In this document: positions 1 to 10,100 of the stretch, one piece after another
How positions within the stretch are numbered: position 1 is the stretch's first letter
Layout: every line of letters starts with the position of its first letter
NCBI GenBank assembly: GCA_024743175.1
Contig: JANSXA010000002.1
Location: forward strand, 124,001 to 188,000
Source of the DNA: Pseudomonadaceae bacterium
GTDB lineage: Bacteria > Pseudomonadota > Gammaproteobacteria > Pseudomonadales > Azotimanducaceae
Reading direction: 5' to 3'
Length of the DNA stretch: 64,000 nt
Made by a program: the position numbers and the translations under genes
The notes under the pieces: model-generated
Told to the model about the DNA's origin: nothing
What the model saw: only the letters and a program-made list of their open reading frames with translations
The model's database searches: none

Positions 1-1
1 A

Positions 2-1615
2 CTCGAAGCCACAGGCTGGAGCGCTGAACATGGTCCTTGTGAGCGACGTATCGCCAGTCATTTTGGTTTAAGTGATGAAGGTCGCGCCGCAGATGCCTGG
101 ATTGCCAGCGCAGTGCGTACAACGTGGCGCGCCAAGTTATCGTTCTCTATTGAAGCAACCTTGTTTGGTGAATTGCGACAAACCGCCGAACAGGAAGCTA
201 TTCGGGTGTTTGCGCGGAACCTCGAAGACTTACTGTTGGCAGCTCCAGCAGGCCATCGTGCCACCCTCGGTCTTGACCCAGGGATACGCACGGGTGTGAA
301 GGTCGCAGTTGTGGATGGCACCGGCAAACTGCTGGATACCGCGACCATTTACCCGTTTGCACCAAAGCATGATGTAAGCGGCAGTGTTGCCACGCTACAG
401 AGCCTTGCCCGGAAATATGCTGTCGAACTCGTGGCAATTGGTAATGGCACCGGCTCCCGTGAAACGGAACAGCTCGTCAACCAGCTCAAGCAGGATCAGC
501 CTGGTTTAGGTCTGGTGCCAGTAGTCGTTTCAGAAGCTGGTGCGTCAGTTTATTCAGCGTCAGAATTTGCCGCGCGCGAATTCCCCACCCTGGATGTCAG
601 CCTGCGCGGCGCGGTCTCTATTGCCAGACGCTTACAGGACCCATTAGCCGAACTGGTTAAGATTGAGCCTAAGGCCATTGGTGTTGGACAATACCAGCAC
701 GATGTCAGCCAGACTTATCTGTCGCGTGCGCTGGACACTGTTGTAGAAGATTGTGTTAACCGCGTGGGCGTGGATGTGAATACCGCGTCTGCACCGTTGT
801 TATCGCGCATTGCGGGTTTAAGTTCGAGTCTGGCGGAAAATGTGGTCGCCCTGCGGGACAAGCAAGGTGTGTTCAGACGCCGCGAAGAACTGCTCAATGT
901 ACCGCGCCTGGGTCCAAAGGCTTTTGAGCAGGCTGCAGGGTTTTTAAGAATTGCTAACGGCGACAATCCACTGGATGCATCCGCCGTACACCCGGAAGCA
1001 TACCCGGTTGTTGAACGCATTTTGAAAGATCTGGCGACACCTGTCGATCAGGCCATGCGCAGCCCGGAGCTACTCAAAAAAATCGATCCGCAGAAATATA
1101 CTGATGACAAATTTGGCCTGCCAACGGTTCAGGACATTATTGCTGAACTGGAGAAGCCGGGACGAGATCCGCGCCCACAATTCAAGACCGCAACCTTCAA
1201 GGAAGGCGTTAATGAGTTAAAAGATCTTGCCGCCGATATGGTGCTGGAAGGTGTTGTCACCAATGTGACCAACTTCGGCGCCTTTGTTGACGTCGGCGTA
1301 CACCAGGATGGGCTTGTGCATATCTCAGCTCTGGCAGATAAGTTCGTGAAAGACCCTCATGAAGTTGTCAAAGCTGGTGATGTTGTGCGTGTTAAGGTCA
1401 TGGATGTTGATGTGTCGCGCAAACGCATCAGCCTGACGATGCGCCTGGGTGAGACCGTGGACAAAGCTCACACGCAGAAGCCACAGTTAGATCCATCATC
1501 CACCCGCAGGCGTAACAACAATCAGCGTAAGGACCGGCGTAAGGGGCAAGTCCCACAAACAAATAAACCCCAGGGCGCCATGGCAGATGCTTTTGCCAAA
1601 GCGCTTAAGAAGTAG
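2..1615 (+). CDS. tex: Tex family RNA-binding protein, 5' truncated by window edge
   Basis: This is the C-terminal 537 residues of Tex, a cytoplasmic nucleic-acid-binding protein implicated in transcription and RNA metabolism. The reading frame is open from base 2, so the N-terminal helical part lies outside the window. Visible domains in order: a YqgF/RNase H-like domain opening with [10 protein letters not shown] near fragment residue 90, helix-hairpin-helix segments near residues 275-318 ([28 protein letters not shown]), and an S1 RNA-binding domain near residues 414-480 ([16 protein letters not shown]). The tail is basic and rich in Arg, Asn and Gln, as is usual for Tex. The stop overlaps the end of the convergent MFS gene by 11 bp. 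The identity is secure; the start cannot be seen. Confidence 0.97.
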   Translation, partial: LEATGWSAEHGPCERRIASHFGLSDEGRAADAWIASAVRTTWRAKLSFSIEATLFGELRQTAEQEAIRVFARNLEDLLLAAPAGHRATLGLDPGIRTGVKVAVVDGTGKLLDTATIYPFAPKHDVSGSVATLQSLARKYAVELVAIGNGTGSRETEQLVNQLKQDQPGLGLVPVVVSEAGASVYSASEFAAREFPTLDVSLRGAVSIARRLQDPLAELVKIEPKAIGVGQYQHDVSQTYLSRALDTVVEDCVNRVGVDVNTASAPLLSRIAGLSSSLAENVVALRDKQGVFRRREELLNVPRLGPKAFEQAAGFLRIANGDNPLDASAVHPEAYPVVERILKDLATPVDQAMRSPELLKKIDPQKYTDDKFGLPTVQDIIAELEKPGRDPRPQFKTATFKEGVNELKDLAADMVLEGVVTNVTNFGAFVDVGVHQDGLVHISALADKFVKDPHEVVKAGDVVRVKVMDVDVSRKRISLTMRLGETVDKAHTQKPQLDPSSTRRRNNNQRKDRRKGQVPQTNKPQGAMADAFAKALKK

Positions 1616-2801
1616 TTTGCGACTGCTGCCTTCCCCGCGCCCAAACAAGCGTAACCAGCATTAAAAACAAGGCCGGTGCTGTACTGATCAGCAGTACCGA
1701 CCAGCCGAAGTAAAAGAGCACAACGCCGGCAAGCAACGAGGCAGCCGCAGAAGCACTGAAGACACTGAAATCATTTAACGCCTGAGCGCGAAATCTTTCT
1801 GATGGGTGATAACTCTGCACCAGTTGAGTTGTCCCGCCGACAAACAGAAAATTCCAGCCTATTCCCAGCATCACCATAGAAAACCAGTAGTGCATCAGGT
1901 GATGACCTAAAAGCCCGATGCATAACGTGGCTGCCAACGTGATTGTGCCTAAAGCCATGACGCGAGACAGGCCAAGTCTGGTAATCAGCCATGGCGTCAT
2001 CAGAGAAGGCAGATACATGGCAATCACGTGCGCGCGTATCACCTCAGAAGCCTCCTGCAGGGAATAACCGATACCTACCGTCATACTCAACGGTGTTGCT
2101 GTCATGACATAAGTCATAACGCCCTGGCCTACAACGCCAGCCAGTACAGCGGTGAACAAAGCCGGGTAAAGCAACATTTGTACAATTTGCCGTGGTTGCT
2201 CATGCACGGGTGCTTGCTCAGTCGATAATTCGCGCGGCTTTAGTGCCAGCAACAAGGCCCCACTGGCCAGGTAGAGAATGATAAGACCATAGAAACCGAG
2301 GCCGTAGGGCGCCTGCGGATTGCGTGTAGCCGACAGGCTGACAAGCTCTGGTCCCAGGAAAGCCCCGCAGATTGATCCCAGTAGAATAAAAGACACCGCA
2401 TGACTGACCTTGTCCGGCGACACGCTTTCGGCAGCAGCAAAGCGAAACTGCTGGCTGAACCCCAGGCTGCTGCCCACCACCGTAGTTGCAAGGCAGAACA
2501 GTGTGAAGTCATTAACTTCTAGCGCCACTGTTGCCACCCAGGCACCACTCGCCGCAATGAGCGTGGCGATAAAAAAACCCCACTTACGGCCAAGACGCTG
2601 CATGGCAATGGCTGCCGGAATAGTGGAAACAGCTGTACCCACAACCATAAGTGCCACGGGCAATGTTGCCAACGAAGGATCTGAGGCGAGGGTATGACCG
2701 ACAATGCCACCAACGGTAACCAGCAGGATTGAGCCAGACACAAACACGATCTGGCAGGTAAACAACACCAGCAAATTTCGATTGATGAAACCCATTAGCA
2801 C
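1605..2801 (-). CDS. MFS transporter
   Basis: A 398-residue major facilitator superfamily membrane carrier with about 12 hydrophobic segments. The intracellular loop after the second helix pair reads QRLGRKWGF, a version of the MFS loop 2-3 motif, and AAESVSPDK marks the loop after helix 5. It diverges from the EthD-like gene across a 160-bp gap that holds three tandem 18-bp repeats, so the two genes may share control. It overlaps the end of tex by 11 bp. The substrate cannot be read from sequence. The overall pattern resembles drug, arsenite or riboflavin-type MFS proteins, but I would not choose among them. Met3 is an equally possible start. Confidence 0.85.
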   Translation of the reverse strand: MLMGFINRNLLVLFTCQIVFVSGSILLVTVGGIVGHTLASDPSLATLPVALMVVGTAVSTIPAAIAMQRLGRKWGFFIATLIAASGAWVATVALEVNDFTLFCLATTVVGSSLGFSQQFRFAAAESVSPDKVSHAVSFILLGSICGAFLGPELVSLSATRNPQAPYGLGFYGLIILYLASGALLLALKPRELSTEQAPVHEQPRQIVQMLLYPALFTAVLAGVVGQGVMTYVMTATPLSMTVGIGYSLQEASEVIRAHVIAMYLPSLMTPWLITRLGLSRVMALGTITLAATLCIGLLGHHLMHYWFSMVMLGIGWNFLFVGGTTQLVQSYHPSERFRAQALNDFSVFSASAAASLLAGVVLFYFGWSVLLISTAPALFLMLVTLVWARGRQQSQTTS

Positions 2802-2888
2802 ATCATAGGGTAGATTGTGAAACTATGGAGTGGAGATCATAACGGCTTTATCACTAAATGCTTTAAACCACGACAAATTGATCGGCCC

Positions 2889-2942
2889 AGTATCTTCAGA
2901 GAATAGAGTATCTTGAGAGGATAGAGTGTCATGAGGGAATAC
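2889..2942. repeat. Three tandem 18-bp repeats in a divergent promoter region
   Basis: Three head-to-tail 18-bp units lie with no gap at 2889-2906, 2907-2924 and 2925-2942. They read AGTATCTTCAGAGAATAG, AGTATCTTGAGAGGATAG and AGTGTCATGAGGGAATAC. The first two have a weak dyad of the form TAT...ATA. The array ends 20 bp before the EthD-like start and sits between two divergent genes, which suits an array of regulator-binding sites. That role is inferred. Confidence 0.6.
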
Positions 2943-2962
2943 AATGCAGCGGGAGAACACTG

Positions 2963-3538
2963 TTGAACAAGCATGAGAAACAGCACAGTACACAACTCGA
3001 GTTTGCGGCATGTACAAACAATCTGGGGGCCGCTCGCACCACTGCCTCCGCACTTGGCGGCACCCTGTACTGGGACCCGCGCGAACAGTTTTCGCACCTT
3101 CCATTTCGCGCACTCACTACATGTATCACTGACGATCTTAATCAACTGCAGGACGCCGCCGATATCGGCCTGTACGTTGTTTGTCGCCGGATCATCAAAC
3201 CCGGCGAGCCAAAGTATGTGGGCCTGTTTCCCCTGGTGCATCATCCGAAGCTTACACATGTACAAGCAGACGCACATTGGCGCGACCAGCATGCGCCGTT
3301 AACTTTCGAACACCATGCGGCTATGAGCCACTACAGCCAGCTGAGCGTGGTACATCGCCTTTCCGGACCTGAGATTGATGGCTTTGCCCTGTGCGGCTTT
3401 GACTCTCTCGAAGACCTGCGTGAGCGGTTTTACAGCCTGCCCGACAGCGCCAAAGTTATTGCAGCCGATATCCAGAAGTTCGCAGATACAAAAAAGTCTC
3501 CCCGGCGCCTGGTCGCAACGGTAGAGTCCTTTGTTTGA
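2963..3538 (+). CDS. EthD-like domain protein
   Basis: A 191-residue protein with the hallmarks of the EthD/dimeric alpha-beta barrel family. HWRDQHAPL near residue 109 corresponds to the family's conserved H-W-x-x-x-H-A-P-L signature, followed by a Tyr-rich stretch (HYSQLSVVHRL) and FDSLEDLRERFYS. EthD-like proteins are small accessory or catalytic proteins found beside oxygenase pathways, for example ether, polyketide or steroid degradation. The start is TTG, chosen because GGGAG lies about 7 bp upstream; no in-frame ATG fits the domain. It lies 88 bp before the monooxygenase gene on the same strand, so a shared transcript and pathway are likely. The N-terminal half also looks like a second, weaker alpha-beta barrel repeat. 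Confidence 0.72.
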   Translation: MNKHEKQHSTQLEFAACTNNLGAARTTASALGGTLYWDPREQFSHLPFRALTTCITDDLNQLQDAADIGLYVVCRRIIKPGEPKYVGLFPLVHHPKLTHVQADAHWRDQHAPLTFEHHAAMSHYSQLSVVHRLSGPEIDGFALCGFDSLEDLRERFYSLPDSAKVIAADIQKFADTKKSPRRLVATVESFV

Positions 3539-3626
3539 TGTGCGGGTTTGTAAAATTGCGAATTTGATCCCCTGCCAATCTTAGGTACATTAGGTTCATC
3601 ACGACACAGCTCAAGCGGAGTTCATT

Positions 3627-5339
3627 ATGGCAAAGACCCCAAAGCCTCAATCGTATTACGACGACATCAAAAAACGTTTTGCCGAAGAGCGTGATCTGCG
3701 CCTGGCCTATCGACCCGAGGGCACTACCCAATTCACTTCAGACCTGTCAGGAGAACTTGCGCAATACGCTGTAGACCCCTACTCAGGGCCTGTGGAAGAC
3801 AGGCAGCCGATAAATGATGCCGTTGAGGTACTGTTTATCGGCGGCGGTTTTTCAGCACTACTGACCTCTGCCCGACTACGGGAGAAAGGTGTAGAGAGCA
3901 TTCGCATTGTTGAGCGCGGTGGCGACGTTGGTGGCACCTGGTACTGGAATCGCTATCCCGGCGTCGCCTGCGACGTGGTCGGTTATGACTACCTGCCGCT
4001 ACTGGATGAAATGGACTACGTACCGGTCAATCACTATTCCAGAGGTCCGGAAATTTTTGCGCACTGCCAGGCCATCGCGAAAAAATATGAGCTGTACGAC
4101 CTGGCTGTTTTCAACACAACCGTCACCTCCACGATCTGGAATGAAGCAGACGGCTTGTGGCACATCACCACCGACCGTGGGGACAAAATGTCCGCACAAT
4201 TTGTCATCTGCGCCAATGGCACCTTGTCTAAACCGAAGCTGTCGCGTATCGAGGGTATGGATTCTTTTGCCGGGCATGCGTTCCACACTTCGCGATGGGA
4301 CTATGACTACACCGGCCAGGATCTGGAAAATCTGCAGGACAAGGTTGTTGGTATCATCGGTACCGGTGCCAGCGCGGTTCAGGCAGTGCCGGAACTGGGT
4401 AAGCAAGCCAAAGAACTCTACGTTTTTCAGCGCACGCCGTCCTCTATCGACATTCGAGATGATTGGCCCACAGATCCAAACTGGGCACGAAAGCTGAAAC
4501 CAGGCTGGCAGGCCAAGCGGCGCGAACGGGTGCTGGCCATGTCGGAACCCAGTGCCGAGCAAAAAGCCAAAAACGCAGCTCTGTCCCCTGAGGAAAAACT
4601 GCGCAAGCAGGAAAACGCCAATATCGACTACATGATGCGTATCCACAAACGTATAGAAAAAGAGGTCAAGGACCCCGAGGTGGCTGAGGCCCTGAAGCCC
4701 TGGTACATGTTCATGTGTAAACGACCGTGTTTTCACAATGAATATCTACCTACGTTTAACCGGCCTAACGTGCATCTTGTAGATACCCACGGCAAAGGAA
4801 TCACTGAAATCACCGCCGAGGGTCCCACTTTTGAAGGCACTCAATACAAGCTGGACCTGCTGATTTACGCAACCGGCTTTGAAGTTCAGAAAACCGGGAT
4901 CTACAACAAAATTGTTGGCAGGGATGGCATTGATCTGGATGACAAATATGCAGACGGTATACGCACACTATTGGGTATTCATACCCAGGGTTACCCCAAC
5001 CTCTTCATTATGGGTGGCTACCAGGCATCCTTTCAGTTCAATCTCACGGACATGTTGCAGACCCAGGGCGATCACATAGCGGCATGCATTGACTACGTGC
5101 GCAGCAATGGTCTGCACAGCATCGATCCTACAGAAGAAGCAGAAGAGTGGTGGGTGCAGGAAGTGATTGCTCATCGCGGTAAAACCAATCGCAATCAGGA
5201 GTGCACGCCGGGGTACTACAATTTCGAAGGTGAAGAAAACCGTCGACAGGACGGCAATTACAACGGCGGATTCTTACAGTACTTCAAACATCAGGGCGCA
5301 GTACGCGAGGACATGGCAAAAAACTTCAAGTTCACCTGA
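3627..5339 (+). CDS. Baeyer-Villiger-type flavin monooxygenase
   Basis: A 570-residue FAD- and NADPH-dependent monooxygenase that would insert oxygen next to a ketone carbonyl, giving an ester or lactone. The FAD Rossmann motif is at residues 72-77 (GGGFSA, a variant of GxGxxG). It is followed by GGTWYWNRYPGVACD, typical of class B flavoproteins, the BVMO fingerprint FAGHAFHTSRWD near residues 212-223, and the NADPH motif GTGASAV near 244. An N-terminal extension of about 65 residues precedes the FAD motif, as in longer BVMO subfamilies. It follows the EthD-like gene and converges on a dehydrogenase gene. A neighbouring SDR could supply the ketone from an alcohol, which is inference. The natural substrate is unknown. 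Confidence 0.92.
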   Translation: MAKTPKPQSYYDDIKKRFAEERDLRLAYRPEGTTQFTSDLSGELAQYAVDPYSGPVEDRQPINDAVEVLFIGGGFSALLTSARLREKGVESIRIVERGGDVGGTWYWNRYPGVACDVVGYDYLPLLDEMDYVPVNHYSRGPEIFAHCQAIAKKYELYDLAVFNTTVTSTIWNEADGLWHITTDRGDKMSAQFVICANGTLSKPKLSRIEGMDSFAGHAFHTSRWDYDYTGQDLENLQDKVVGIIGTGASAVQAVPELGKQAKELYVFQRTPSSIDIRDDWPTDPNWARKLKPGWQAKRRERVLAMSEPSAEQKAKNAALSPEEKLRKQENANIDYMMRIHKRIEKEVKDPEVAEALKPWYMFMCKRPCFHNEYLPTFNRPNVHLVDTHGKGITEITAEGPTFEGTQYKLDLLIYATGFEVQKTGIYNKIVGRDGIDLDDKYADGIRTLLGIHTQGYPNLFIMGGYQASFQFNLTDMLQTQGDHIAACIDYVRSNGLHSIDPTEEAEEWWVQEVIAHRGKTNRNQECTPGYYNFEGEENRRQDGNYNGGFLQYFKHQGAVREDMAKNFKFT

Positions 5340-5358
5340 CCCGTTAAACCCGGGTCAG
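5336..5358. terminator. Hairpin between convergent genes
   Basis: A perfect 8-bp inverted repeat, CTGACCCG and CGGGTCAG, flanks a 7-nt loop. It contains the stop codon of the monooxygenase and overlaps the stop of the convergent dehydrogenase. It sits where a two-way terminator would be expected, but neither side has a strong T-run, so intrinsic termination may be weak. Confidence 0.45.
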
Positions 5359-6171
5359 AGTTTGATCATCGCGCAGCGCATCCAGCTGTCGCTGCACACC
5401 TTTGGCCCAGTGGGGATGCGTCAGTATCCAGAATTTGTCGTTCTCAATGGCATTTGCCACCAGTTCGCCTACTTCATTCGGTTGCATACCCTGCTCCAGA
5501 CTCGCCTGTATGTTCTTGGCCAGCTTTCCTGAACGAGCGCCATCTGCTTTGGGTTTGGTTTGACCCGGGCGAAAGCTGACAGAGTTGCGGCTGATATTGG
5601 TGTTGATGGGCCCGGGACACAATACCGATGCGCGCACTGCGCTGTCGCGTGCTCGGAGTTCCCGCTCTAATGAAGCCATCAGCGCAATAACGCCGTGTTT
5701 GGCAACATTGTAAGCTCCCATCATCTGTGCGGCGAGCAGGCCCGCCATCGAGGACGTGGAACTGACGTGCCCTTCGTCCTGCGTTTCTATCAGCGGCAGA
5801 AAAACCTTTACGCCGTAAATGGGACCCCATAAATCGACATCGATTATCCACTTCCAATCCTCGAGCTTCATTTTGGTTGCGGACGTTGGCAGTCCGATAC
5901 CGGCGTTATTACACAACACGTGAACCGCGCCATAAGTCTCCATCGTGTAGTCCGCCAGTGCCTGAACCGAGTTGAGCTCGGCAACATTACAGGCGCGCCC
6001 GACCACCGACGTTGTTGTCGATAACTCAGCAACAGCGGCCGCCAGAGTTTCTTCATTGAGATCCGATAGCACCAGCTTCATACCCCGTGCCGCCAACGCC
6101 CGCGCTATGCCGAGACCGATACCACTGCCCGCTCCGGTTACCACCGCGACCCGATCATTGAATTCTTTCAT
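5344..6171 (-). CDS. SDR family oxidoreductase
   Basis: A 275-residue classical short-chain dehydrogenase/reductase. The NAD(P)-binding motif TGAGSGIG is at residues 12-19, NNAG at 88-91, and the catalytic set is Ser141, Tyr154 and Lys158 (YNVAK). Asp37 in VLSDLNE, at the end of the second strand, suggests preference for NAD over NADP. The family interconverts alcohols and ketones. It converges on the monooxygenase with only 4 bp between stops and faces the second SDR from the other side, so it could supply or use the ketone substrate. The C-terminal extension of about 25 residues after the core is a little longer than average. Confidence 0.92.
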   Translation of the reverse strand: MKEFNDRVAVVTGAGSGIGLGIARALAARGMKLVLSDLNEETLAAAVAELSTTTSVVGRACNVAELNSVQALADYTMETYGAVHVLCNNAGIGLPTSATKMKLEDWKWIIDVDLWGPIYGVKVFLPLIETQDEGHVSSTSSMAGLLAAQMMGAYNVAKHGVIALMASLERELRARDSAVRASVLCPGPINTNISRNSVSFRPGQTKPKADGARSGKLAKNIQASLEQGMQPNEVGELVANAIENDKFWILTHPHWAKGVQRQLDALRDDQTLTRV

Positions 6172-6221
6172 CTACCCCACCCATGCGCGTAATCGTTGAA
6201 TCTTATGGTTACCTAGACTAA

Positions 6222-6232
6222 TGACAATGTCA
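6222..6232. promoter_or_regulatory. Small dyad between divergent SDR genes
   Basis: TGACA-A-TGTCA is a perfect 11-bp inverted repeat about halfway between two divergent dehydrogenase genes. A second short dyad, TTATG...CATAA, lies at 6261-6275. Such dyads could be operators for a regulator of both genes. They are short, chance occurrence is possible, and no regulator gene is adjacent. Confidence 0.25.
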
Positions 6233-6296
6233 GGTGCATGCTAGCCTGCAAATCCCTGTGTTATGCCTAACATAAAGTACCAGGAAGCACTTAATT

Positions 6297-7058
6297 ATGA
6301 GCGTTTATAACCCCATTCAGGATGGCTATTTAGTCGTCACCGGTGCAGCCTCAGGCATTGGCCTGGCAGTGAGTGAAGCTGCAGCAAAAACAGGAGCGTG
6401 CGTGCTTGCTCTGGACATCGCAGATCGCGAGTCAGCTGGCGTGCAACGCTTGTTAAGCGCACCTAACGTTGACTTCCTGCAGTGTGATGTCAGTGATATC
6501 GAGGCCTGGAACGAAGTAGTTTCAGCGCTTGTAAAAAAACCCACTCATCTTTTCCTCAACGCCGGTATTCAGATCGCACCTCCGGATGCGCCTTTATCCG
6601 AATATCAATTTGATGCGTTGCGTCTTGACAGGTACAGGAAAATGATGGGTGTCAACGTCGATGGCGTTGTTTTTGGCCTGCACACATTATTGCCAAAGCT
6701 GCGCGATGGTGGCTCTGTAGTGGTTACCAGTTCTCTTGCGGGCATAACCCCTTATAGCGTAGATCCGCTGTATGCCATGAGCAAGCACGCAGTTGCTGGT
6801 CTGGTGCGGAGTCTCGGTCCCACATTGAAGTCACGGAACATCACGCTCAACGCATTGTGTCCTGGTGGTATTGATACCGGCATCATTCCCTTCGAGCAGA
6901 AATCCAACAGCCCAACGGGTGAGTTCATGACACCAGAGCATATTGCTGAAGAAGTGCTGGCTTTATTCGATGCTGAGGAAACGGGAAAAACGTGGGCAAA
7001 AGTTGCCCAGAACAAACCTGTGTTTATCGTCCGAGCGCCAGGTGATAAAAAGTCATAA
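6297..7058 (+). CDS. SDR family oxidoreductase
   Basis: A 253-residue classical short-chain dehydrogenase/reductase with TGAASGIG at residues 15-22, LNAG at 87-90 in place of the usual NNAG, and the catalytic residues Ser146, Tyr159 and Lys163 (YAMSK). Asp40 at the end of strand 2 (LALDIADR) points to NAD as cofactor. AGGAAG lies about 10 bp before the ATG. It diverges from the other SDR across 125 bp. The two are different SDR types rather than a recent duplication. Its role in an alcohol or ketone pathway with the nearby monooxygenase is inferred from position only. Confidence 0.92.
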   Translation: MSVYNPIQDGYLVVTGAASGIGLAVSEAAAKTGACVLALDIADRESAGVQRLLSAPNVDFLQCDVSDIEAWNEVVSALVKKPTHLFLNAGIQIAPPDAPLSEYQFDALRLDRYRKMMGVNVDGVVFGLHTLLPKLRDGGSVVVTSSLAGITPYSVDPLYAMSKHAVAGLVRSLGPTLKSRNITLNALCPGGIDTGIIPFEQKSNSPTGEFMTPEHIAEEVLALFDAEETGKTWAKVAQNKPVFIVRAPGDKKS

Positions 7059-7149
7059 ATGCGGCAACACAACACCCCTCAGGGATTAGGTTTTCTACCA
7101 CCAGATCACGCACTCAAATCCAGTAGTTCACGGCTCATAACAATCACAC

Positions 7150-10100
7150 TCACGACGAGACCGAAGCAAGCAGCGAGGCATTGCCACCTGCAGCAGTTGT
7201 GTCGATACATGTATGACGCTCGACAAAGCAATAGCTGGCTAAATCATTGCTGGCCACCACGGGCACAATCTTGCCCTGCCTTGCAGCCAGAGCTTTGCGC
7301 GCTGCCCGCAGGTCTTTGTCGTCACTGTTCAACGCCACCACCTCGATCCCCTCTAACAGGCTAAGATCACCGCGGTCGAGGAAACCATCGATACTGTCAG
7401 CACCTATCGCCCCAGGCACCACAATCAGAGACGGGCACCCCATCTGACGAGCAGCACCGGCTTGCGCGATGGCTTCCTGCGGGGTTGGGCCCAGACAAAG
7501 CACAAGGCCTCGGGGCCACAGCGTCAACCTGTTTGATTCTCCCGTCGCGCCGGGCATATCGAGTGTTTCCAACACCTGAGGTACATGCCAATCAAAAGCC
7601 TGTATTGCCGCCTGCACCTGTTGAAACGGTGCAGGTGCGCCGGAAACAGTTTCGCCGTAGACACGTTCTGGTTGCTCAAAGCGACGCACGTAATTCGGCC
7701 CTCCCGCCTTTGGTCCCGTTCCGGACAACCCTTCTCCACCGAAGGGTTGAGATTCAACTACTGCGCCAACCTGATTCCTGTTGACATAGATGTTACCCAT
7801 TTTCATCTGATCGGAAATTACTTTCGCTCGTTCGTCTATGCGGGTGTGTAAACCGAAGGTCAGACCAAAGCCTCGTCTATTGACTGCTGCCAGAACATCA
7901 TCAAACTCGTCCGCACCGAATCTCGCAACATGCAGTACGGGGCCGAACACTTCGTGCTCGAGATCATCAATACCGCCCACCTCGATGACCGATGGGCCAA
8001 CGAAATTGCCGAGGTCTGGTGCTTGCAGTTGTTTCAGCAACCGCCCGCTTTCCTGCGCATCGTCTACATATCGTTGCAGAGCACTTTGCGCCTGCGAAGA
8101 AATGATCGGACCAACATCTGTTTCAATATTCCATGGATTACCGAACTCAAGCTCGTCCATGGCGCCGAACAGCATCTCCAGGAAAGCATCAGCAACATCT
8201 TCCTGCACGTAGAGCACACGCAAGGCCGAGCAACGCTGACCCGCTGACTGGAACGCAGACGCAAGTGTGTCGCGCACCGCCTGTTCAGGTAATGCTGTTG
8301 AATCGACCACCGCAGCATTTATGCCACCTGTTTCAGCGATCAGCGGCGCATCCGGCGTCAGATGTTCAGCCATCACCTGATGAATAGCTTGTGCGGTAGC
8401 TGTGGATCCGGTGAAACAGACACCTTTTACCTCGGGTTGACTGACAAGGGTCTGGCCAACTTCAAGCCCATCGCCAGGCAGTAACTGCAGCACTTCTCGC
8501 GGCACACCGGCTGTGTGCAGAAGTTTCACCGCCGCTGCAGCAATCAGCGGGGTGGTTTCCGCTGGTTTGGCCAGGACGCCATTACCTGCGGCAAGCGCCG
8601 CTGCCAACTGGCCGGTGAAAATCGCAAGAGGGAAATTCCAGGGCGATATGCAGGTGATGATGCCTCTGGCTTGCGCCTCGGGATGCTCCTCGCCCTGGTT
8701 TGCGTAATAGCGCAGAAAATCCACTGCTTCGCGTAACTCAGCAACTGCGTCGACTGGGGTTTTGCCCGCCTCACGAGCCAGTAACGCGAACAGCTCAGCA
8801 TGGTTTTTCTCAAAGAGATCTGCTGCCCGACGCAAGGTGAAAGAGCGCTCCAACGCACCCGCCTGCTCCCAGTTCTTCGCGCTTTGTGCCGCACGCCTGC
8901 AATCTTCAGGCGATGCCTCGACAACTTCGCCAACTACCTCACCACTGACCGCAGGATTAAATATTTCCCGCTCAGCCTGACCAACAAACTCCCCTGCCAT
9001 TATCGGCTCAGCGTGCCAATGCTCGTGGAGATAGTGTCTTCTGGCAAGGTCCAGCTGTCTAACAACATCACTGTTTTGCAGATCCCAGCCTTGAGCGGCC
9101 TTACGCTCCGGCGCGTAAAGGTCTGCTGAAGACTGTAAACGCTCAGGCAGACCGGTTTGAATAACCGAAAGGCTGTCAAATGGATCTGCTGCAAGCGATG
9201 CAGCAGAGAATCGGGGGTCCACTACCTGATGCACAAAGGAAGAATTAGCGCCGTTCTCTAACAGCCGCCGGACCAGATAAGCCAGCAGATCTTTGTGTGG
9301 TCCAACAGGTGCATAGATTCTGCACCGCGCACCTTCGTCTTCAAGCAACTGGTTGTGCAGCGTTTCGCCCATACCATGTAAACGTTGGAATTCGTATGCA
9401 GTATGATCCTCAGCCATTTCAAGAATCGCCGCTGCAGTCTGCGCGTTATGCGTCGCAAACTGCGGGTATATTCTGTCGGTCATACGCAGCAACTTCGCAG
9501 CGCAGCAGGTATAAGAAATATCTGTTGCTACGCGCCGCGTGAAAACCGGATAACTTTCTGCGCCATCAACCTGCGCCTGCTTGATTTCAGAATCCCAGTA
9601 CGCACCTTTAACGAGACGTACCATCACACGGCGATCAAGTTTCGTGGCCAGCGCGTATAACCAGTCAATGATAGGCGCAGCGCGTTTGCCGTACGCCTGT
9701 ATAACCAGGCCAAAGCCGTCCCAACCCGCAAGCCTGGAGTCGCTTAATGCCGCCTTGAAAACATGCAGCAACGGCTCCAGGCGCCGAGCTTCTTCGGCAT
9801 CCACATTGAGTCCGAGGTTATACTTTTTCGCCAGTCGCGCCAGCGAGTTCAAACGCGGCGCCAGTTCCTTAAGCAAACGCTGGGACTTCGCGTATTCGAA
9901 ACGTGGATGCAGGGCGGACAATTTAACTGAAATACCGGGCTGGTCAGGCAGTGGACCGTCGGCGCTTGAAGCGCCGATTGCACGTATGGCGTCAGCGTAA
10001 GCTTCAAAGTACTCATCAGCATCCGCCTGGGTAAGAGCGGCTTCGCCCAGCATATCGTAAGAATAAAGAAATCCACGTTTAGTCTCCGCACGACCCCGCT

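Noticed and set aside
2837-3292. 151-codon minus-strand open frame over the 18-bp repeats and the EthD gene
   Set aside because: No coding character, and it would run through the repeats; the plus-strand EthD motifs are clear.
3999-4736. 245-codon open frame antisense to the first BVMO
   Set aside because: It lies wholly inside a well-supported gene and has no domain; it is a codon-usage shadow. The 232-codon frame at 20069-20767 opposite the second BVMO is the same case.
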